Assembly: GCF_031344075.1 (NCBI RefSeq)
Contig: NZ_JAVJAN010000010.1
Span: 32,448-96,447, forward strand
Length of the DNA stretch: 64,000 nucleotides
Reading direction: 5' to 3'
From: Clostridium aquiflavi
GTDB lineage: Bacteria > Bacillota > Clostridia > Clostridiales > Clostridiaceae
In this document: piece by piece, positions 33,423-43,302 of the stretch
Layout of the letters: each line of letters starts with the position of its first letter
How positions within the stretch are numbered: position 1 is the stretch's first letter
The notes under the pieces: model-generated
Seen by the model: only the letters and a program-made list of their open reading frames with translations
Databases searched by the model: none
Told to the model about the DNA's origin: nothing
Position numbers and translations under genes: made by a program

Positions 33423-33887
33423 ATGGAGCAATCAACTTCAATAGATATGAATGCCTTGAAAGAAGACTTAAAAAGAAAAGGGTATAAATTAACTGCGCAA
33501 AGAAGATCTATTGTTAATGCCATTATTGAGACAGAAGGAAAGCATTTAACAGCAGAAGAAATATATGATGAAGTTAAAAAAAGTTGTCCTGAAATAGGAT
33601 TAGCAACTGTATATAGAACTATTATTCTTTTAGAGGAATTAGGTATAATATGCAGATTAGAATTGAATGACGGTTGTAGTAGATACGAGTTAGTTCACTC
33701 TAATGAAACTCATAGACATCATCATCTTGTATGTAATATATGTAATAAAGTCTTAGAAGTTGAAGATGATTTATTAGAGGATTTGGAAACACAAATAGAG
33801 ACACAATACAAATTTAAAATATCTGATCATAGTGTTAAATTTTATGGATTATGTGAAGAGTGTCAAGAAAAAAATAAAAATGAATAA
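33423..33887 (+). CDS. Fur-family transcriptional regulator
   Basis: 154 residues: LKRKGYKLTAQRRSIVNAII winged helix, ATVYRTIILLEELGIICRLE, HRHHHLVCNICNKVLEVED metal-sensing site. Two CxxC pairs (CNIC, CEEC) form a structural zinc site. Could be Fur, PerR or Zur; the wing and His cluster do not settle it. Between DUF1292 and rnj, a common clostridial place. Confidence 0.88.
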   Translation: MEQSTSIDMNALKEDLKRKGYKLTAQRRSIVNAIIETEGKHLTAEEIYDEVKKSCPEIGLATVYRTIILLEELGIICRLELNDGCSRYELVHSNETHRHHHLVCNICNKVLEVEDDLLEDLETQIETQYKFKISDHSVKFYGLCEECQEKNKNE

Positions 33888-33951
33888 AAGAATTTCTTAT
33901 AAATTAAGAAGTCTTTAATTATAAAATATTAAAAGAAGAAGGAGGGGAAAC

Positions 33952-35619
33952 ATGAAAAACGAAAGAGCTAAGGTTAAAATTATTCCTTTAGGTGGTATAA
34001 ATGAAATCGGTAAGAACATCACAGCCATTGAATATAAAGAAGATATCGTAGTAATTGACTGTGGACTTAAATTCCCAGATGACGATATGTTTGGGATTGA
34101 TATTGTTATTCCGGATGTTTCATACCTTATTAAAAACAAAGATAGAGTTAGAGGAATATTTTTAACACACGGGCATGAGGACCACATAGGTGCATTACCT
34201 TACGTTTTAAAACAACTTAATGTTCCTATTTATGGTACTAAACTTACTCTTGGAATCGTTGAAACAAAATTGAAAGAGCACGGTTTACTTTCAACTACAG
34301 AATTAGTTACAATAAAGCCAAGAGATACGATAAAGTTAAATAATGTTTCAGTAGAATTTATAAAAACCAATCACTCAATTGCAGATTCAGTAGCAATTGC
34401 AGTTCATACACCACTTGGAGCGGTACTTCATACGGGGGATTTTAAAATCGATTATACTCCAATTGATGGAGAAATAATGGATTTTGCAAGATTTGCAGAA
34501 TTAGGTAAAAAAGGCGTTTTAGCAATGTTAGCAGATTCAACAAATGTTGAAAGACCAGGTTATACAATGTCAGAAAAAACAGTGGGTGAGAGTTTTATTA
34601 GGCTTTTTGATAATGCGAAAGGCAGAATTATAGTTGCTACATTTGCATCAAATGTTCATAGAATTCAACAAATCATAACAGCAGCACAAATTTATGGCAA
34701 AAAAGTTGCGGTATCTGGAAGAAGTATGGAAAATATAGTTCAAGTTGCAATAGAATTAGGATATTTAACTATAGAAAAAGATGTATTTGTATCTGTAGAT
34801 CAAATATCAAAATATCCAAATGAAAAAATTGTTATAATAACAACAGGAAGCCAAGGAGAGCCAATGTCAGCATTAGCTAGAATGGCAGCATCTGAACATA
34901 AAAAGATAAATATAATTGAAGGTGATACTGTAATTATTTCAGCAACGCCAATTCCAGGTAATGAAAAACTAGTTTCTAAAGTTATTAATCAGTTATTTAA
35001 AAAAGGTGCTGAAGTAATATATGAGTCTTTAGAAAAAGTACATGTTTCTGGTCATGCTTGCCAAGAAGAATTAAAATTAATGCAAAGACTAGTAAAACCA
35101 AGATTCTTTATTCCAGTACATGGAGAATATAGACACTTAAAGCAACATGGAGAATTGGCTATAAGTCTTGGACTTTCAGAAAAAAATCTTTTAATACCTG
35201 AAAATGGTGATGTAATAGAAGTTACAAGAAAGAGCATTAAGAAAAGCTGTACTGTTTCAGCTGGGCAAGTATTTGTAGATGGATTAGGGGTAGGAGATGT
35301 TGGAAATATAGTATTAAGAGATAGAAAACATCTATCACAAGATGGTATATTGACTGTTGTAGTTACAATGGAAAGACATACTGCTAATGTAATTGCAGGT
35401 CCAGATATAATTTCAAGAGGATTTGTATATGTAAGAGAATCAGAAGGTCTTATGGATCAAGCAAAAGAACTTGTTAGAAAAGTTTTAAAAGATTGTGAAG
35501 AAAAGAATATTACTGATTGGGCTACATTGAAATCTAGAATGAGAGATGAATTAAGAGAACTTCTTTATGAAAAAACAAAAAGAAAACCAATGATTTTACC
35601 AATAATTATGGAAATTTAA
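33952..35619 (+). CDS. rnj: Ribonuclease J
   Basis: 555 residues, metallo-beta-lactamase/beta-CASP fold with 5' exonuclease and endonuclease activity in mRNA decay. Motifs: PLGGINEIGKNITAIE, THGHEDHIGALPYVL (HxHxDH zinc site), HTGDFKIDYTP, LADSTNVERPG, HVSGHACQEEL. Full length with C-terminal domain. Shine-Dalgarno GGAGGGG. Followed after about 80 bp by a terminator. Confidence 0.94.
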   Translation: MKNERAKVKIIPLGGINEIGKNITAIEYKEDIVVIDCGLKFPDDDMFGIDIVIPDVSYLIKNKDRVRGIFLTHGHEDHIGALPYVLKQLNVPIYGTKLTLGIVETKLKEHGLLSTTELVTIKPRDTIKLNNVSVEFIKTNHSIADSVAIAVHTPLGAVLHTGDFKIDYTPIDGEIMDFARFAELGKKGVLAMLADSTNVERPGYTMSEKTVGESFIRLFDNAKGRIIVATFASNVHRIQQIITAAQIYGKKVAVSGRSMENIVQVAIELGYLTIEKDVFVSVDQISKYPNEKIVIITTGSQGEPMSALARMAASEHKKINIIEGDTVIISATPIPGNEKLVSKVINQLFKKGAEVIYESLEKVHVSGHACQEELKLMQRLVKPRFFIPVHGEYRHLKQHGELAISLGLSEKNLLIPENGDVIEVTRKSIKKSCTVSAGQVFVDGLGVGDVGNIVLRDRKHLSQDGILTVVVTMERHTANVIAGPDIISRGFVYVRESEGLMDQAKELVRKVLKDCEEKNITDWATLKSRMRDELRELLYEKTKRKPMILPIIMEI

Positions 35620-35702
35620 AATTATTGGTAAAGAGTATCGTGTATAATTGAGTTGACTTTTGTAGAATAACAGTTTAAAATAAAAAACAGTGGTTATAGA
35701 AG

Positions 35703-35735
35703 ATTGGATACTTTTTTGTATCCAATTTTCTTTTG
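35703..35735 (+). terminator. Terminator between rnj and typA
   Basis: A perfect 9-bp stem (35703-35711 with 35718-35726) with a T6 loop, followed by TTTCTTTT. Confidence 0.75.
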
Positions 35736-35814
35736 GAGAAAAAAAGTTATAGGTTTACATAGAGTAAAAATTAAACTGTCCATACATTAAATAATTATTT
35801 TTGGAGGAATTTAC

Positions 35815-37641
35815 ATGGAACTAATAAAGAGAGAAGATATAAGAAATATAGCAATTATTGCTCACGTTGACCATGGTAAGACAACTTTAGTAGATGCCCT
35901 ATTAAAGCAAAGCCATGTTTTTAGAAGTAATGAAAAAGTACAAGAAAGAGTAATGGATTCAAATGATTTAGAAAAAGAAAGAGGAATCACTATTCTTTCA
36001 AAAAATACAGCAGTACAATATAAGGATATTAAGATAAATATAGTAGATACTCCAGGACATGCGGATTTCGGTGGAGAAGTTGAACGTGTATTGAAAATGG
36101 TTGATTCGGTTTTATTAGTAGTAGATTCATATGAAGGTCCTATGCCTCAAACTAAGTTCGTTTTAAAGAAAGCTTTAGAATTAGGATTAAAACCAATAGT
36201 TGTAATAAATAAAATAGATAAACCAGATGCAAGACCAGAAGAAGTTATAGATGAAGTTTTTGATTTATTCTTAGAATTAGGAGCAAATGATGAACAATTA
36301 GACTTCCCAATTATATATGCATCAGCTAGAGAAGGTTTTGCTAGAAATAATGTTGAGGATACTAACAATGACATGATTCCTTTATTTGAAAAGATAATAG
36401 AACATGTTCAAGCACCAGAAGGTTACATAGACGAACCATTACAAATGTTAGTTACTACATTAGATACAAACGAATATGTTGGTAAAATTGCTATAGGTAA
36501 GATTCACAGAGGAAAAGTGAAGAAAAACCAAACAGTTGCCTTAGTAAAAATTGATGGAAGTACAGCAAATTATAAGATAACAAGTGTATTTACTTATGAT
36601 GGATTAAAAAGAATAGAAGCAGATGAAGCAGCACTTGGAGATATAGTTGCAGTAAGTGGTGTTACTGATGCAAACATAGGAGAAACTATTGCAGATTCTC
36701 AAAATCCAGAAGCTTTACCATTTGTAAATATAGATGAGCCAACTCTTAGCATGAACTTTATGGTAAACAATTCACCTTTTGCAGGAAAAGAAGGAGAATT
36801 CGTTACATCAAGACATTTAAGAGATAGATTATTTAAAGAATTAGAAACGAACGTAAGTTTAAGAGTAACAGAACTTACACCAGATTGCTTTGAAGTTTCA
36901 GGTAGAGGAGAACTTCATCTTTCAGTACTTATTGAAACAATGAGAAGAGAAGGTTATGAATTCCAAGTTTCAAAAGCAAGTGTTATATTTAAAGAAGAAA
37001 ATGGTCATAAAGAAGAACCGATGGAATATTTAACAATTGATGTTCCAGAAGAATTCATGGGACCAGTTATGGAAAAATTAGGACCAAGAAAAGCTGAAAT
37101 GGTTAATATGACATCAGCTGTTAACGGATATACAAGATTAGAATTTATAGTTCCAGCAAGAGGATTAATTGGATTCAGAAATGAATTTATGACTGATACT
37201 AAGGGAAATGGTATAATGAACCATGTATTCCATAGCTATGATAGATATAAAGGTGAAATTCCAACTAGAAGTAGAGGATCTATAGTTTCATTTGGAGATG
37301 GAGAATCTATTGCTTATGGATTATTTAATGCTCAAGAAAGAGGACAATTATTTATAACATCAGGTCTTCCAGTATATGAAGGAATGGTTGTAGGTGTATC
37401 ATCTAGAGCAGAGGATATAGATATTAATATCTGTAAAGGTAAAAAACTTACTAATACAAGATCTTCAGGTGCTGATGAAGCAGTAAAATTAATTCCACCA
37501 TTAGAAATGAAGCTTGAACAATGTTTAGAATTCATAAATGATGATGAATTAGTAGAAGTTACACCAAAGAATATAAGAATGAGAAAAACTGTATTAGGTA
37601 GTTCTGAAAGAAAGAAATTAGTAAGCAGAAGTAAAAAATAA
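35815..37641 (+). CDS. typA: Translational GTPase TypA/BipA
   Basis: 608-residue ribosome-associated GTPase, helping 50S assembly and stress growth. G1 AHVDHGKTTLVDALL, switch II DTPGHADFGGEVERVL, NKIDKPDA, and C-terminal domain with GRGELHLSVLIETMRREG and PTRSRGSIVSFGDGES. Preceded by GGAGG. Normal length. Confidence 0.95.
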   Translation: MELIKREDIRNIAIIAHVDHGKTTLVDALLKQSHVFRSNEKVQERVMDSNDLEKERGITILSKNTAVQYKDIKINIVDTPGHADFGGEVERVLKMVDSVLLVVDSYEGPMPQTKFVLKKALELGLKPIVVINKIDKPDARPEEVIDEVFDLFLELGANDEQLDFPIIYASAREGFARNNVEDTNNDMIPLFEKIIEHVQAPEGYIDEPLQMLVTTLDTNEYVGKIAIGKIHRGKVKKNQTVALVKIDGSTANYKITSVFTYDGLKRIEADEAALGDIVAVSGVTDANIGETIADSQNPEALPFVNIDEPTLSMNFMVNNSPFAGKEGEFVTSRHLRDRLFKELETNVSLRVTELTPDCFEVSGRGELHLSVLIETMRREGYEFQVSKASVIFKEENGHKEEPMEYLTIDVPEEFMGPVMEKLGPRKAEMVNMTSAVNGYTRLEFIVPARGLIGFRNEFMTDTKGNGIMNHVFHSYDRYKGEIPTRSRGSIVSFGDGESIAYGLFNAQERGQLFITSGLPVYEGMVVGVSSRAEDIDINICKGKKLTNTRSSGADEAVKLIPPLEMKLEQCLEFINDDELVEVTPKNIRMRKTVLGSSERKKLVSRSKK

Positions 37642-37678
37642 TATAAGTTCTTATGTTTAAAATAATATAAAAAGATAT

Positions 37679-37719
37679 TATAATAAAGTAAATGGTCTTA
37701 TGACTATTTACTTTATTAT
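37679..37719 (+). terminator. Hairpin between typA and mltG
   Basis: A stem of about 16 bp (around 37683-37698 with 37703-37718, one G-U) with a TTAT loop; AT-rich and without a clean T-run. Either a weak terminator or an mRNA stabiliser; it ends 10 bp before the mltG ribosome-binding site. Confidence 0.55.
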
Positions 37720-37737
37720 ATATTACGGAGGAACTTT

Positions 37738-38766
37738 ATGAAGAAGCTTAAATCCTTTAAAAAGAACATCATATTAACTTTAAGTCTTTTTTTAATAGTT
37801 TTATGTGCTATATTATTATTTTCATATAAAAAGAGTATATCAAAACCTCTAAAGGGAAATGAAGATGTAATTTCTATAGAAGTTAGACATGGCGAAGGAA
37901 TTTATTCAATATTGGATAGGTTAAATAGAGAAAATAAATTATCTAATAAGTATTTTATAAAACTTAATTTAATGTTTAATAAAAAAGACATGAATCTTCA
38001 AGAGGGGATATATGAAGTTAACTCTAATGTTAATTTGTCACAATTAATAAATACATTAAACAATCAAGAAGACAATAAAAATGTTAAGAAATTAGTAATT
38101 CCAGAAGGATATACAATAGATCAAATATCTTCTAAAATTGAAGAAGAAGGAATTTGTTCGAAAGAAGATTTTATAAATGCAATAAAGAGTTATAAATTAC
38201 CAAGTTTTATAAAAGAAGATTCTAATAAGAGATACAATTTAGAGGGGTTCTTATATCCAGATACATATTTTATTAAAAATGGTTCTAATGCAGAATCAGT
38301 AGTTGACTTAATGTTTAATAGATTTTTAGAAGTATTAGTAGAAATTGAAAATGAAGATGGAATTGACATAAAAGACAATGAAATTGAAAAATTAATAACT
38401 ATTGCGTCAATGATAGAAAAAGAAGCTAGATATGATTATGATAGAGATTTAATTTCTTCTGTTGTTTATAATAGATTAAAAGACAATATGAAATTGCAAT
38501 TAGATGCCACAGTAATATATGGACTTGGTTATCATGTAGATGTAGTATTAAATAAGCATTTGGAAGTTAACTCCTTATATAATACATATAAATATGTTGG
38601 CTTACCAATAGGACCAATAGCAAATCCAGGTAAGGCATCTATAAGAGCTACATTATTTCCTAAAGAAACAAATTATTTGTTTTATATATTAAAAGAAGAT
38701 GGATATCATTATTTTACTGATAGTTATGATGATTTTTTAAAGAAAAAAGAAGAATTGGGATATTAG
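37738..38766 (+). CDS. mltG: Endolytic transglycosylase MltG
   Basis: 342 residues: one N-terminal membrane helix (about residues 10-30), LysM-like subdomain, then the YceG domain with LEGFLYPDTYFI, catalytic Glu in ASMIEKEARYDYDR, and GPIANPGKASIRATLFP. Cleaves nascent glycan strands at the membrane. Preceded by CGGAGG. Same order as in Bacillus (yrrL before yrrM). Confidence 0.93.
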   Translation: MKKLKSFKKNIILTLSLFLIVLCAILLFSYKKSISKPLKGNEDVISIEVRHGEGIYSILDRLNRENKLSNKYFIKLNLMFNKKDMNLQEGIYEVNSNVNLSQLINTLNNQEDNKNVKKLVIPEGYTIDQISSKIEEEGICSKEDFINAIKSYKLPSFIKEDSNKRYNLEGFLYPDTYFIKNGSNAESVVDLMFNRFLEVLVEIENEDGIDIKDNEIEKLITIASMIEKEARYDYDRDLISSVVYNRLKDNMKLQLDATVIYGLGYHVDVVLNKHLEVNSLYNTYKYVGLPIGPIANPGKASIRATLFPKETNYLFYILKEDGYHYFTDSYDDFLKKKEELGY

Positions 38767-38785
38767 TTTAGTATGGAGGATTTAA

Positions 38786-39430
38786 ATGAGTAAAATTACA
38801 TATGATTATATGGAAGATTATATAAGAGGTTTAATTCCTGATAGAAAAGGAATATTAAAAGAAATAGAAGATTTTGCAAAAGAAAATGCTGTTCCTATAG
38901 TTCAAAAAGAAACAGGGGTATTTTTAGAGTTTATGGTAAATATGAAAAAACCACTTAGAATTTTAGAACTTGGTACAGCTATAGGTTTTTCATCTATATT
39001 AATGTATGAAGCTGCAAAAACTAATCCAGAAATTATAACAATTGAGAGAGATGAAAAAATGATAGAATTTGCTAAATTAAATTTGAAAAAGTTTAATTTA
39101 GAAGATAAGATAAAAATAGAACAAGGCGATTGTCTTGAAGTTTTAGAAAAATTAGAAGAACCTTTTGATTTAATATTTATGGATGCAGGTAAAGGTCACT
39201 ATAATCATTTTCTTCCACATTGTTTAAGATTGTTAAAACAAGATGGGATTATTATAGCTGATAATGTTTTATTTAGAGGTATGGTAGCTTCTAATGAGCT
39301 TGTTAAAAGAAGAAAGATAACTATAGTTAAAAGAATGAGAACATATTTAGACATGGTTACTAGTGATGAAAAGCTAATAACAACAGTAATACCTATGGGA
39401 GATGGTATTGCAGTGACAAAAAGGAGGTAA
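38786..39430 (+). CDS. trmR: tRNA 5-hydroxyuridine methyltransferase (TrmR/YrrM) type
   Basis: 214-residue class I O-methyltransferase: ILELGTAIGFSSILMYEAA SAM loop, IIADNVLFRGMVAS. In B. subtilis TrmR makes mo5U34 from ho5U34 in tRNA. Here, as there, it is next to mltG and a U32 peptidase of the TrhP kind, which supports that assignment over a catechol methyltransferase. 20 bp after mltG. Confidence 0.82.
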   Translation: MSKITYDYMEDYIRGLIPDRKGILKEIEDFAKENAVPIVQKETGVFLEFMVNMKKPLRILELGTAIGFSSILMYEAAKTNPEIITIERDEKMIEFAKLNLKKFNLEDKIKIEQGDCLEVLEKLEEPFDLIFMDAGKGHYNHFLPHCLRLLKQDGIIIADNVLFRGMVASNELVKRRKITIVKRMRTYLDMVTSDEKLITTVIPMGDGIAVTKRR

Positions 39431-39436
39431 TTTAAA

Positions 39437-40672
39437 ATGAGAAAACCAGAAATTTTAGCACCAGCTGGAAATTTAGAAAAATTAAAAATTGCAATAGATT
39501 TTGGAGCAGATGCTGTATATTTAGGTGGAGGAAAACTAAATTTAAGGGCGTTTTCAAATAATTTTACTAATGAAGAAATGGCAGAAGGAATAAAGTATTG
39601 TCACGAAAGAGGTAAAAAAGTATATGTTACTTTAAATGTTTTCGCAAGAAATCAGGATTTAAAGGGTGCAGGAGAATATATTAAAAGCTTATATGATTTA
39701 GGTGTGGATGCAATTATTGTAGCAGATCCATCATTAATTGCTATAGCAAAAGAAGCTGCTCCAGATCTTGAACTACATTTAAGTACTCAAGCAAATACTG
39801 TTAACTGGGTAGCAACTAAGTTTTGGCATGATTTAGGAGTAAAGAGAGTTGTATTAGCAAGGGAATTAACTTTTAATGAAATAAAAACAATAACATCTAA
39901 TATTCCAGAGGATTGTGATATAGAAGCATTTGTGCATGGTTCAATGTGTATAGCGTATTCAGGAAGATGTTTAATATCTAATTATATGCTTGGAAGAGAT
40001 TCTAATAAAGGAGTATGTTCAAATGCATGTAGATATAAATATCATCTTATGGAAGAAACAAGACCAGGTGAATATTATCCAGTAGTTGAAGATGAAAATG
40101 GTACATATATAATGAACTCTAAAGATTTATGTATGATTAATTATATACCAGAACTTGTACAAAGTGGAATATACTCATTTAAAATAGAAGGTAGAATGAA
40201 AAGTGAATTTTATGTAGCTTCTGTTGTAAAAGCATATAGAGAGGCACTAGATGCTTATTGGGAAGATCCAGAAAATTATAAATTTAAAGAAGAGTGGATG
40301 GATACATTAAATAAAATAAGCCATAGAAAATATCATACTGGTTTCTTCTTAGGTAGAATGGGTGAACAAAATTATGAAGAATCATCTTATGTAAGAGACT
40401 ATGATATTGTAGGTATGGTTAAAGAATATGATCCTGAAACTAAAATAGCTACAATACTACAAAAAAATAGAGTATTTGAAAATGATGAAGTAGAGATATT
40501 AAGACCGCATACACCATATTTTAAAGTTAAACTTTTAGATATGTTTGATGCAGAAAAAAATGTTAAAACTGATGTTGCCAATAGAGCACATATGATATTT
40601 AAAGTGAAAGTTGAAAAACCATTACAAAAAAATGATATGTTAGTAAAATCTAATAAAGTACTTTCATTATAA
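39437..40672 (+). CDS. U32 family peptidase-like protein (TrhP type)
   Basis: 411 residues: KPEILAPAGNLEKLKIAIDF start, and the U32 signature EAFVHGSMCIAYSGRCLIS with its cysteines, followed by NKGVCSNACRY. Members next to trmR (YrrN/YrrO, now TrhP) are required for hydroxylation of U34 in tRNA, so a role in tRNA modification rather than proteolysis is inferred. Six bp after trmR. Confidence 0.87.
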   Translation: MRKPEILAPAGNLEKLKIAIDFGADAVYLGGGKLNLRAFSNNFTNEEMAEGIKYCHERGKKVYVTLNVFARNQDLKGAGEYIKSLYDLGVDAIIVADPSLIAIAKEAAPDLELHLSTQANTVNWVATKFWHDLGVKRVVLARELTFNEIKTITSNIPEDCDIEAFVHGSMCIAYSGRCLISNYMLGRDSNKGVCSNACRYKYHLMEETRPGEYYPVVEDENGTYIMNSKDLCMINYIPELVQSGIYSFKIEGRMKSEFYVASVVKAYREALDAYWEDPENYKFKEEWMDTLNKISHRKYHTGFFLGRMGEQNYEESSYVRDYDIVGMVKEYDPETKIATILQKNRVFENDEVEILRPHTPYFKVKLLDMFDAEKNVKTDVANRAHMIFKVKVEKPLQKNDMLVKSNKVLSL

Positions 40673-40699
40673 AATAAATAAAATATTTTACTTTTGAAT

Positions 40700-40753
40700 A
40701 AAACACCTTATCTAAGGCTAAAATTTAAGCTGAAGAGAGGTGTTTTTTATTTT
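40700..40753 (+). terminator. Terminator that carries the next gene's start region in its 3' arm
   Basis: AAAACACCT (40700-40708) pairs with AGGTGTTTT (40738-40746), followed by TTATTTTT. The 3' arm includes the GTG start codon (40740) and part of the ribosome-binding site of the penicillin-binding protein gene. Confidence 0.65.
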
Positions 40754-42356
40754 TACTGATAAATATAGCATAAAGAAGAGATTGCTAAAGATTCTGGCTT
40801 TTTTTATTACACTAATAATAGTGTTGAGTATGAGATTGTATATGTTACAGGTACATCCATCAGAAAAAGTACAGGTATCTTATCAAAATCATCAAATGGA
40901 AAATATAAGTAATATAAAATACATGATTTTAGATACTAATGGAAAAGATTTGATGAAGTATAATAAAAAATATGTTTTAGTTGTTGATATTAAGCCTTTT
41001 AGTTTGAATAATTATGAGGAGACACTAGAGGATTTAATGGCTTTAAATTTTATAATGAAATCTGAAAATCCTGATTTTAATTATGCAGAAATAATGAAAT
41101 CACAAGGAAAGATTTATTATAATATTTCAGAAGAAACTTATAATAAAATAAATAAACTTCAAAATATAAAAGGAATTTACACATATATCTTTGATGAAGT
41201 AGATACAAAAAAAGCATGGAGTGTTAGTAGCTTTTTAGCTAATATATTAGATGAAAATCAAGTTGAAGGATCTTTGCAAGAAAATCTTCAAGGATACCTA
41301 AAAAATAATGATTTGCCTAAAAAAAATTTTTATTTAGATAATAAGTCTGTATATGCTAAAGAAGTAGTTAATATAAATGATGATAATAATAATTTGAAAT
41401 TAACTATTGATAAAGATATGGAAGATAAAATAAGAAGTATACTTGAAAAAGAAGAATATAAGTATTTAAAAAATGTTGGAGTAAGTATCATAGAAAGTGA
41501 TACTGGAAAGATAAGAGCTTTAGTACAAAAAGATGAAAGTGAAGCTAATATAAACTTGGGTATCCAAGAAATTGGGTATGAACCAGGATCAATATATAAA
41601 ATAATTACATTGGCCTCTGCATTAGAAATGGGTTTGGTAAATGTAAATGATACATTCAATTGTAGTGGAAATATATGTAGGGAAGGTCATGGAAGATTAA
41701 CAGTCAAAAATTCATTAGTAAGATCTTGTAATGATATATTTGCTAAAATTGGTTCTTTAGTAGGATATGATAAGTTGATGGAATATTCTAAAGAACAAGG
41801 TTTGTATAATAGAGTTTTAAACTTAGAAGGAGAAAATAAAAATGAAACTTGTGGAATAAAACCTAAAGAAGATGCAGGAATGAACAATATATCAATAGGT
41901 CAATGTATGAATGTTTCGCCAGTTCAAATGTTAGGGGCTGTAAATACTGTAGTGAACAATGGAATATATGTAAAGCCGTATATTGTAGAAAGTATTTTAG
42001 ATAAAAATGATAATGTAGTAAAAGAATTTAAAAGTGATGAGAAAAAAATTTATAGTGAAATAACATCAAGACTTGTTAAAGATGGAATGAAAGAGGTTGT
42101 AGTAAGAGGTACAGGAATAAAAGCATATATAGCAGATTTAGATATAGGCGGAAAAACAGGTTCAGCTACAGCTAGTGATGGAAATACACATGGATGGTTT
42201 TCAGGGTATTTTAAATTTAATAACAAAACATATACTATGGTAGTATTTATACCGAATATAGAACTACAAAATTTAGCAACTAATGTGGAACTTGGTGGAG
42301 GAGACACGGCTGCTCCCATATTTAAAGATATAGTTAAAACATTAAATAATAAATAA
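40740..42356 (+). CDS. Penicillin-binding transpeptidase (class B type)
   Basis: 538 residues: one N-terminal membrane anchor (about residues 14-34), a dimerisation-like region and a transpeptidase domain. SxxK is in YEPGSIYKIITLASALEMG, SxN in VRSCNDIFAKIG and KTG in GGKTGSATASDG. No PASTA repeats. Crosslinks peptidoglycan; position between envelope genes and sigK hints at a sporulation or septal role (FtsI/SpoVD group), which is inference. The most upstream start is GTG 40740, buried in the terminator hairpin of the preceding gene. Another start, for example TTG 40782, is possible but would cut into the anchor. Confidence 0.85.
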   Translation: MFFIFTDKYSIKKRLLKILAFFITLIIVLSMRLYMLQVHPSEKVQVSYQNHQMENISNIKYMILDTNGKDLMKYNKKYVLVVDIKPFSLNNYEETLEDLMALNFIMKSENPDFNYAEIMKSQGKIYYNISEETYNKINKLQNIKGIYTYIFDEVDTKKAWSVSSFLANILDENQVEGSLQENLQGYLKNNDLPKKNFYLDNKSVYAKEVVNINDDNNNLKLTIDKDMEDKIRSILEKEEYKYLKNVGVSIIESDTGKIRALVQKDESEANINLGIQEIGYEPGSIYKIITLASALEMGLVNVNDTFNCSGNICREGHGRLTVKNSLVRSCNDIFAKIGSLVGYDKLMEYSKEQGLYNRVLNLEGENKNETCGIKPKEDAGMNNISIGQCMNVSPVQMLGAVNTVVNNGIYVKPYIVESILDKNDNVVKEFKSDEKKIYSEITSRLVKDGMKEVVVRGTGIKAYIADLDIGGKTGSATASDGNTHGWFSGYFKFNNKTYTMVVFIPNIELQNLATNVELGGGDTAAPIFKDIVKTLNNK

Positions 42357-42438
42357 ATATAATAAAATAGAAATGAATAAGCAACTTTTTTAATTTCTAA
42401 ACATATTATAGTATCAAGCACTGTTATGGAGGAAAAAG

Positions 42439-43137
42439 GTGTTTGTATTAAATGGTTTCATAGAATTGATATGTAATTCTCTATTTTTAACAGGATATAT
42501 AAGTAGCGGAAATACATTTCCCAACCCGCTTAATGAAAGTGAAGAGGAAGAATACTTAAAAAGACTTAAAGATGGAGATAAGACAGCCAAGGGTGTTTTA
42601 GTTGAAAGAAACTTAAGATTGGTAGCACATATAGTAAAGAAATATTCTTTTCCTAATAAAGATGTAGATGAATTAATCTCTATTGGAACTGTTGGATTAA
42701 TTAAAGCGATTGATTCGTTTGATTCTAGTAAGGGTACTAGACTTGCTACTTATGCCTCTAGGTGCATAGAAAATGAAATCTTAATGTTGTTTAGAAATAA
42801 TAAAAAACAAAAAAGTGAAGTATATCTGCAAGATCCTATTGGAGTAGATAAGGAAGGAAATGAAATTTGTCTTATCGATATATTAAGTAGTGATAGTGAT
42901 TCGGTTTTAGAAAAAGTAGAGAATAACCTACAGATCAAAGACCTATATAAAAAAATTAAAGATTCTTTAACTAAAAGAGAAAGTACAATACTTATAATGA
43001 GATATGGATTGATAGATGGAAACAGAAAAACTCAAAGGGAGATAGCAGGGATGTTAGGAATTTCTCGTTCTTATGTATCTAGAATAGAAAAAAAAGCTTT
43101 AAAAAAACTAAAAAAAGAATTATTTGGTAAAATTTAA
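42439..43137 (+). CDS. sigK: Sporulation sigma factor SigK, uninterrupted, with pro-sequence
   Basis: 232 residues: late mother-cell sigma factor. Region 2 (AHIVKKYSFPNKDVDELISI, LATYASRCIENEILM) and region 4 (TQREIAGMLGISRSYVSRIE) are intact and continuous, so no skin element splits the gene. The first 20 or so residues (FVLNGFIELICNSLFLTGYI) are a hydrophobic pro-sequence like that of Bacillus pro-SigK, so processing by a SpoIVFB-type protease is expected. GTG start, 6 nt after GGAGG. Confidence 0.93.
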   Translation: MFVLNGFIELICNSLFLTGYISSGNTFPNPLNESEEEEYLKRLKDGDKTAKGVLVERNLRLVAHIVKKYSFPNKDVDELISIGTVGLIKAIDSFDSSKGTRLATYASRCIENEILMLFRNNKKQKSEVYLQDPIGVDKEGNEICLIDILSSDSDSVLEKVENNLQIKDLYKKIKDSLTKRESTILIMRYGLIDGNRKTQREIAGMLGISRSYVSRIEKKALKKLKKELFGKI

Positions 43138-43141
43138 AGTC

Positions 43142-43178
43142 AAAATAAGGTGTAGCTAAAAAGCGCACCTTATTTTAA
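43142..43178 (+). terminator. Terminator of sigK
   Basis: A perfect 11-bp stem (43142-43152 with 43166-43176). Confidence 0.75.
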
Positions 43179-43302
43179 TATAAAAAACTATTAATTATAT
43201 TGAAAAATATGATAATCTTATTATAGGAAGATTATTTTTAGAATAAATTAAAAAAGGTTTTATTTTTTAAAAATATATTTTAATATTTAATGGGGGATGA
43301 GT

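Noticed and set aside
42361..42410. Sigma-E promoter for sigK (CATATTAT at 42402)
   Set aside because: The -10-like octamer is plausible, but the only -35 candidate is about 21 bp away, too far for a confident call.
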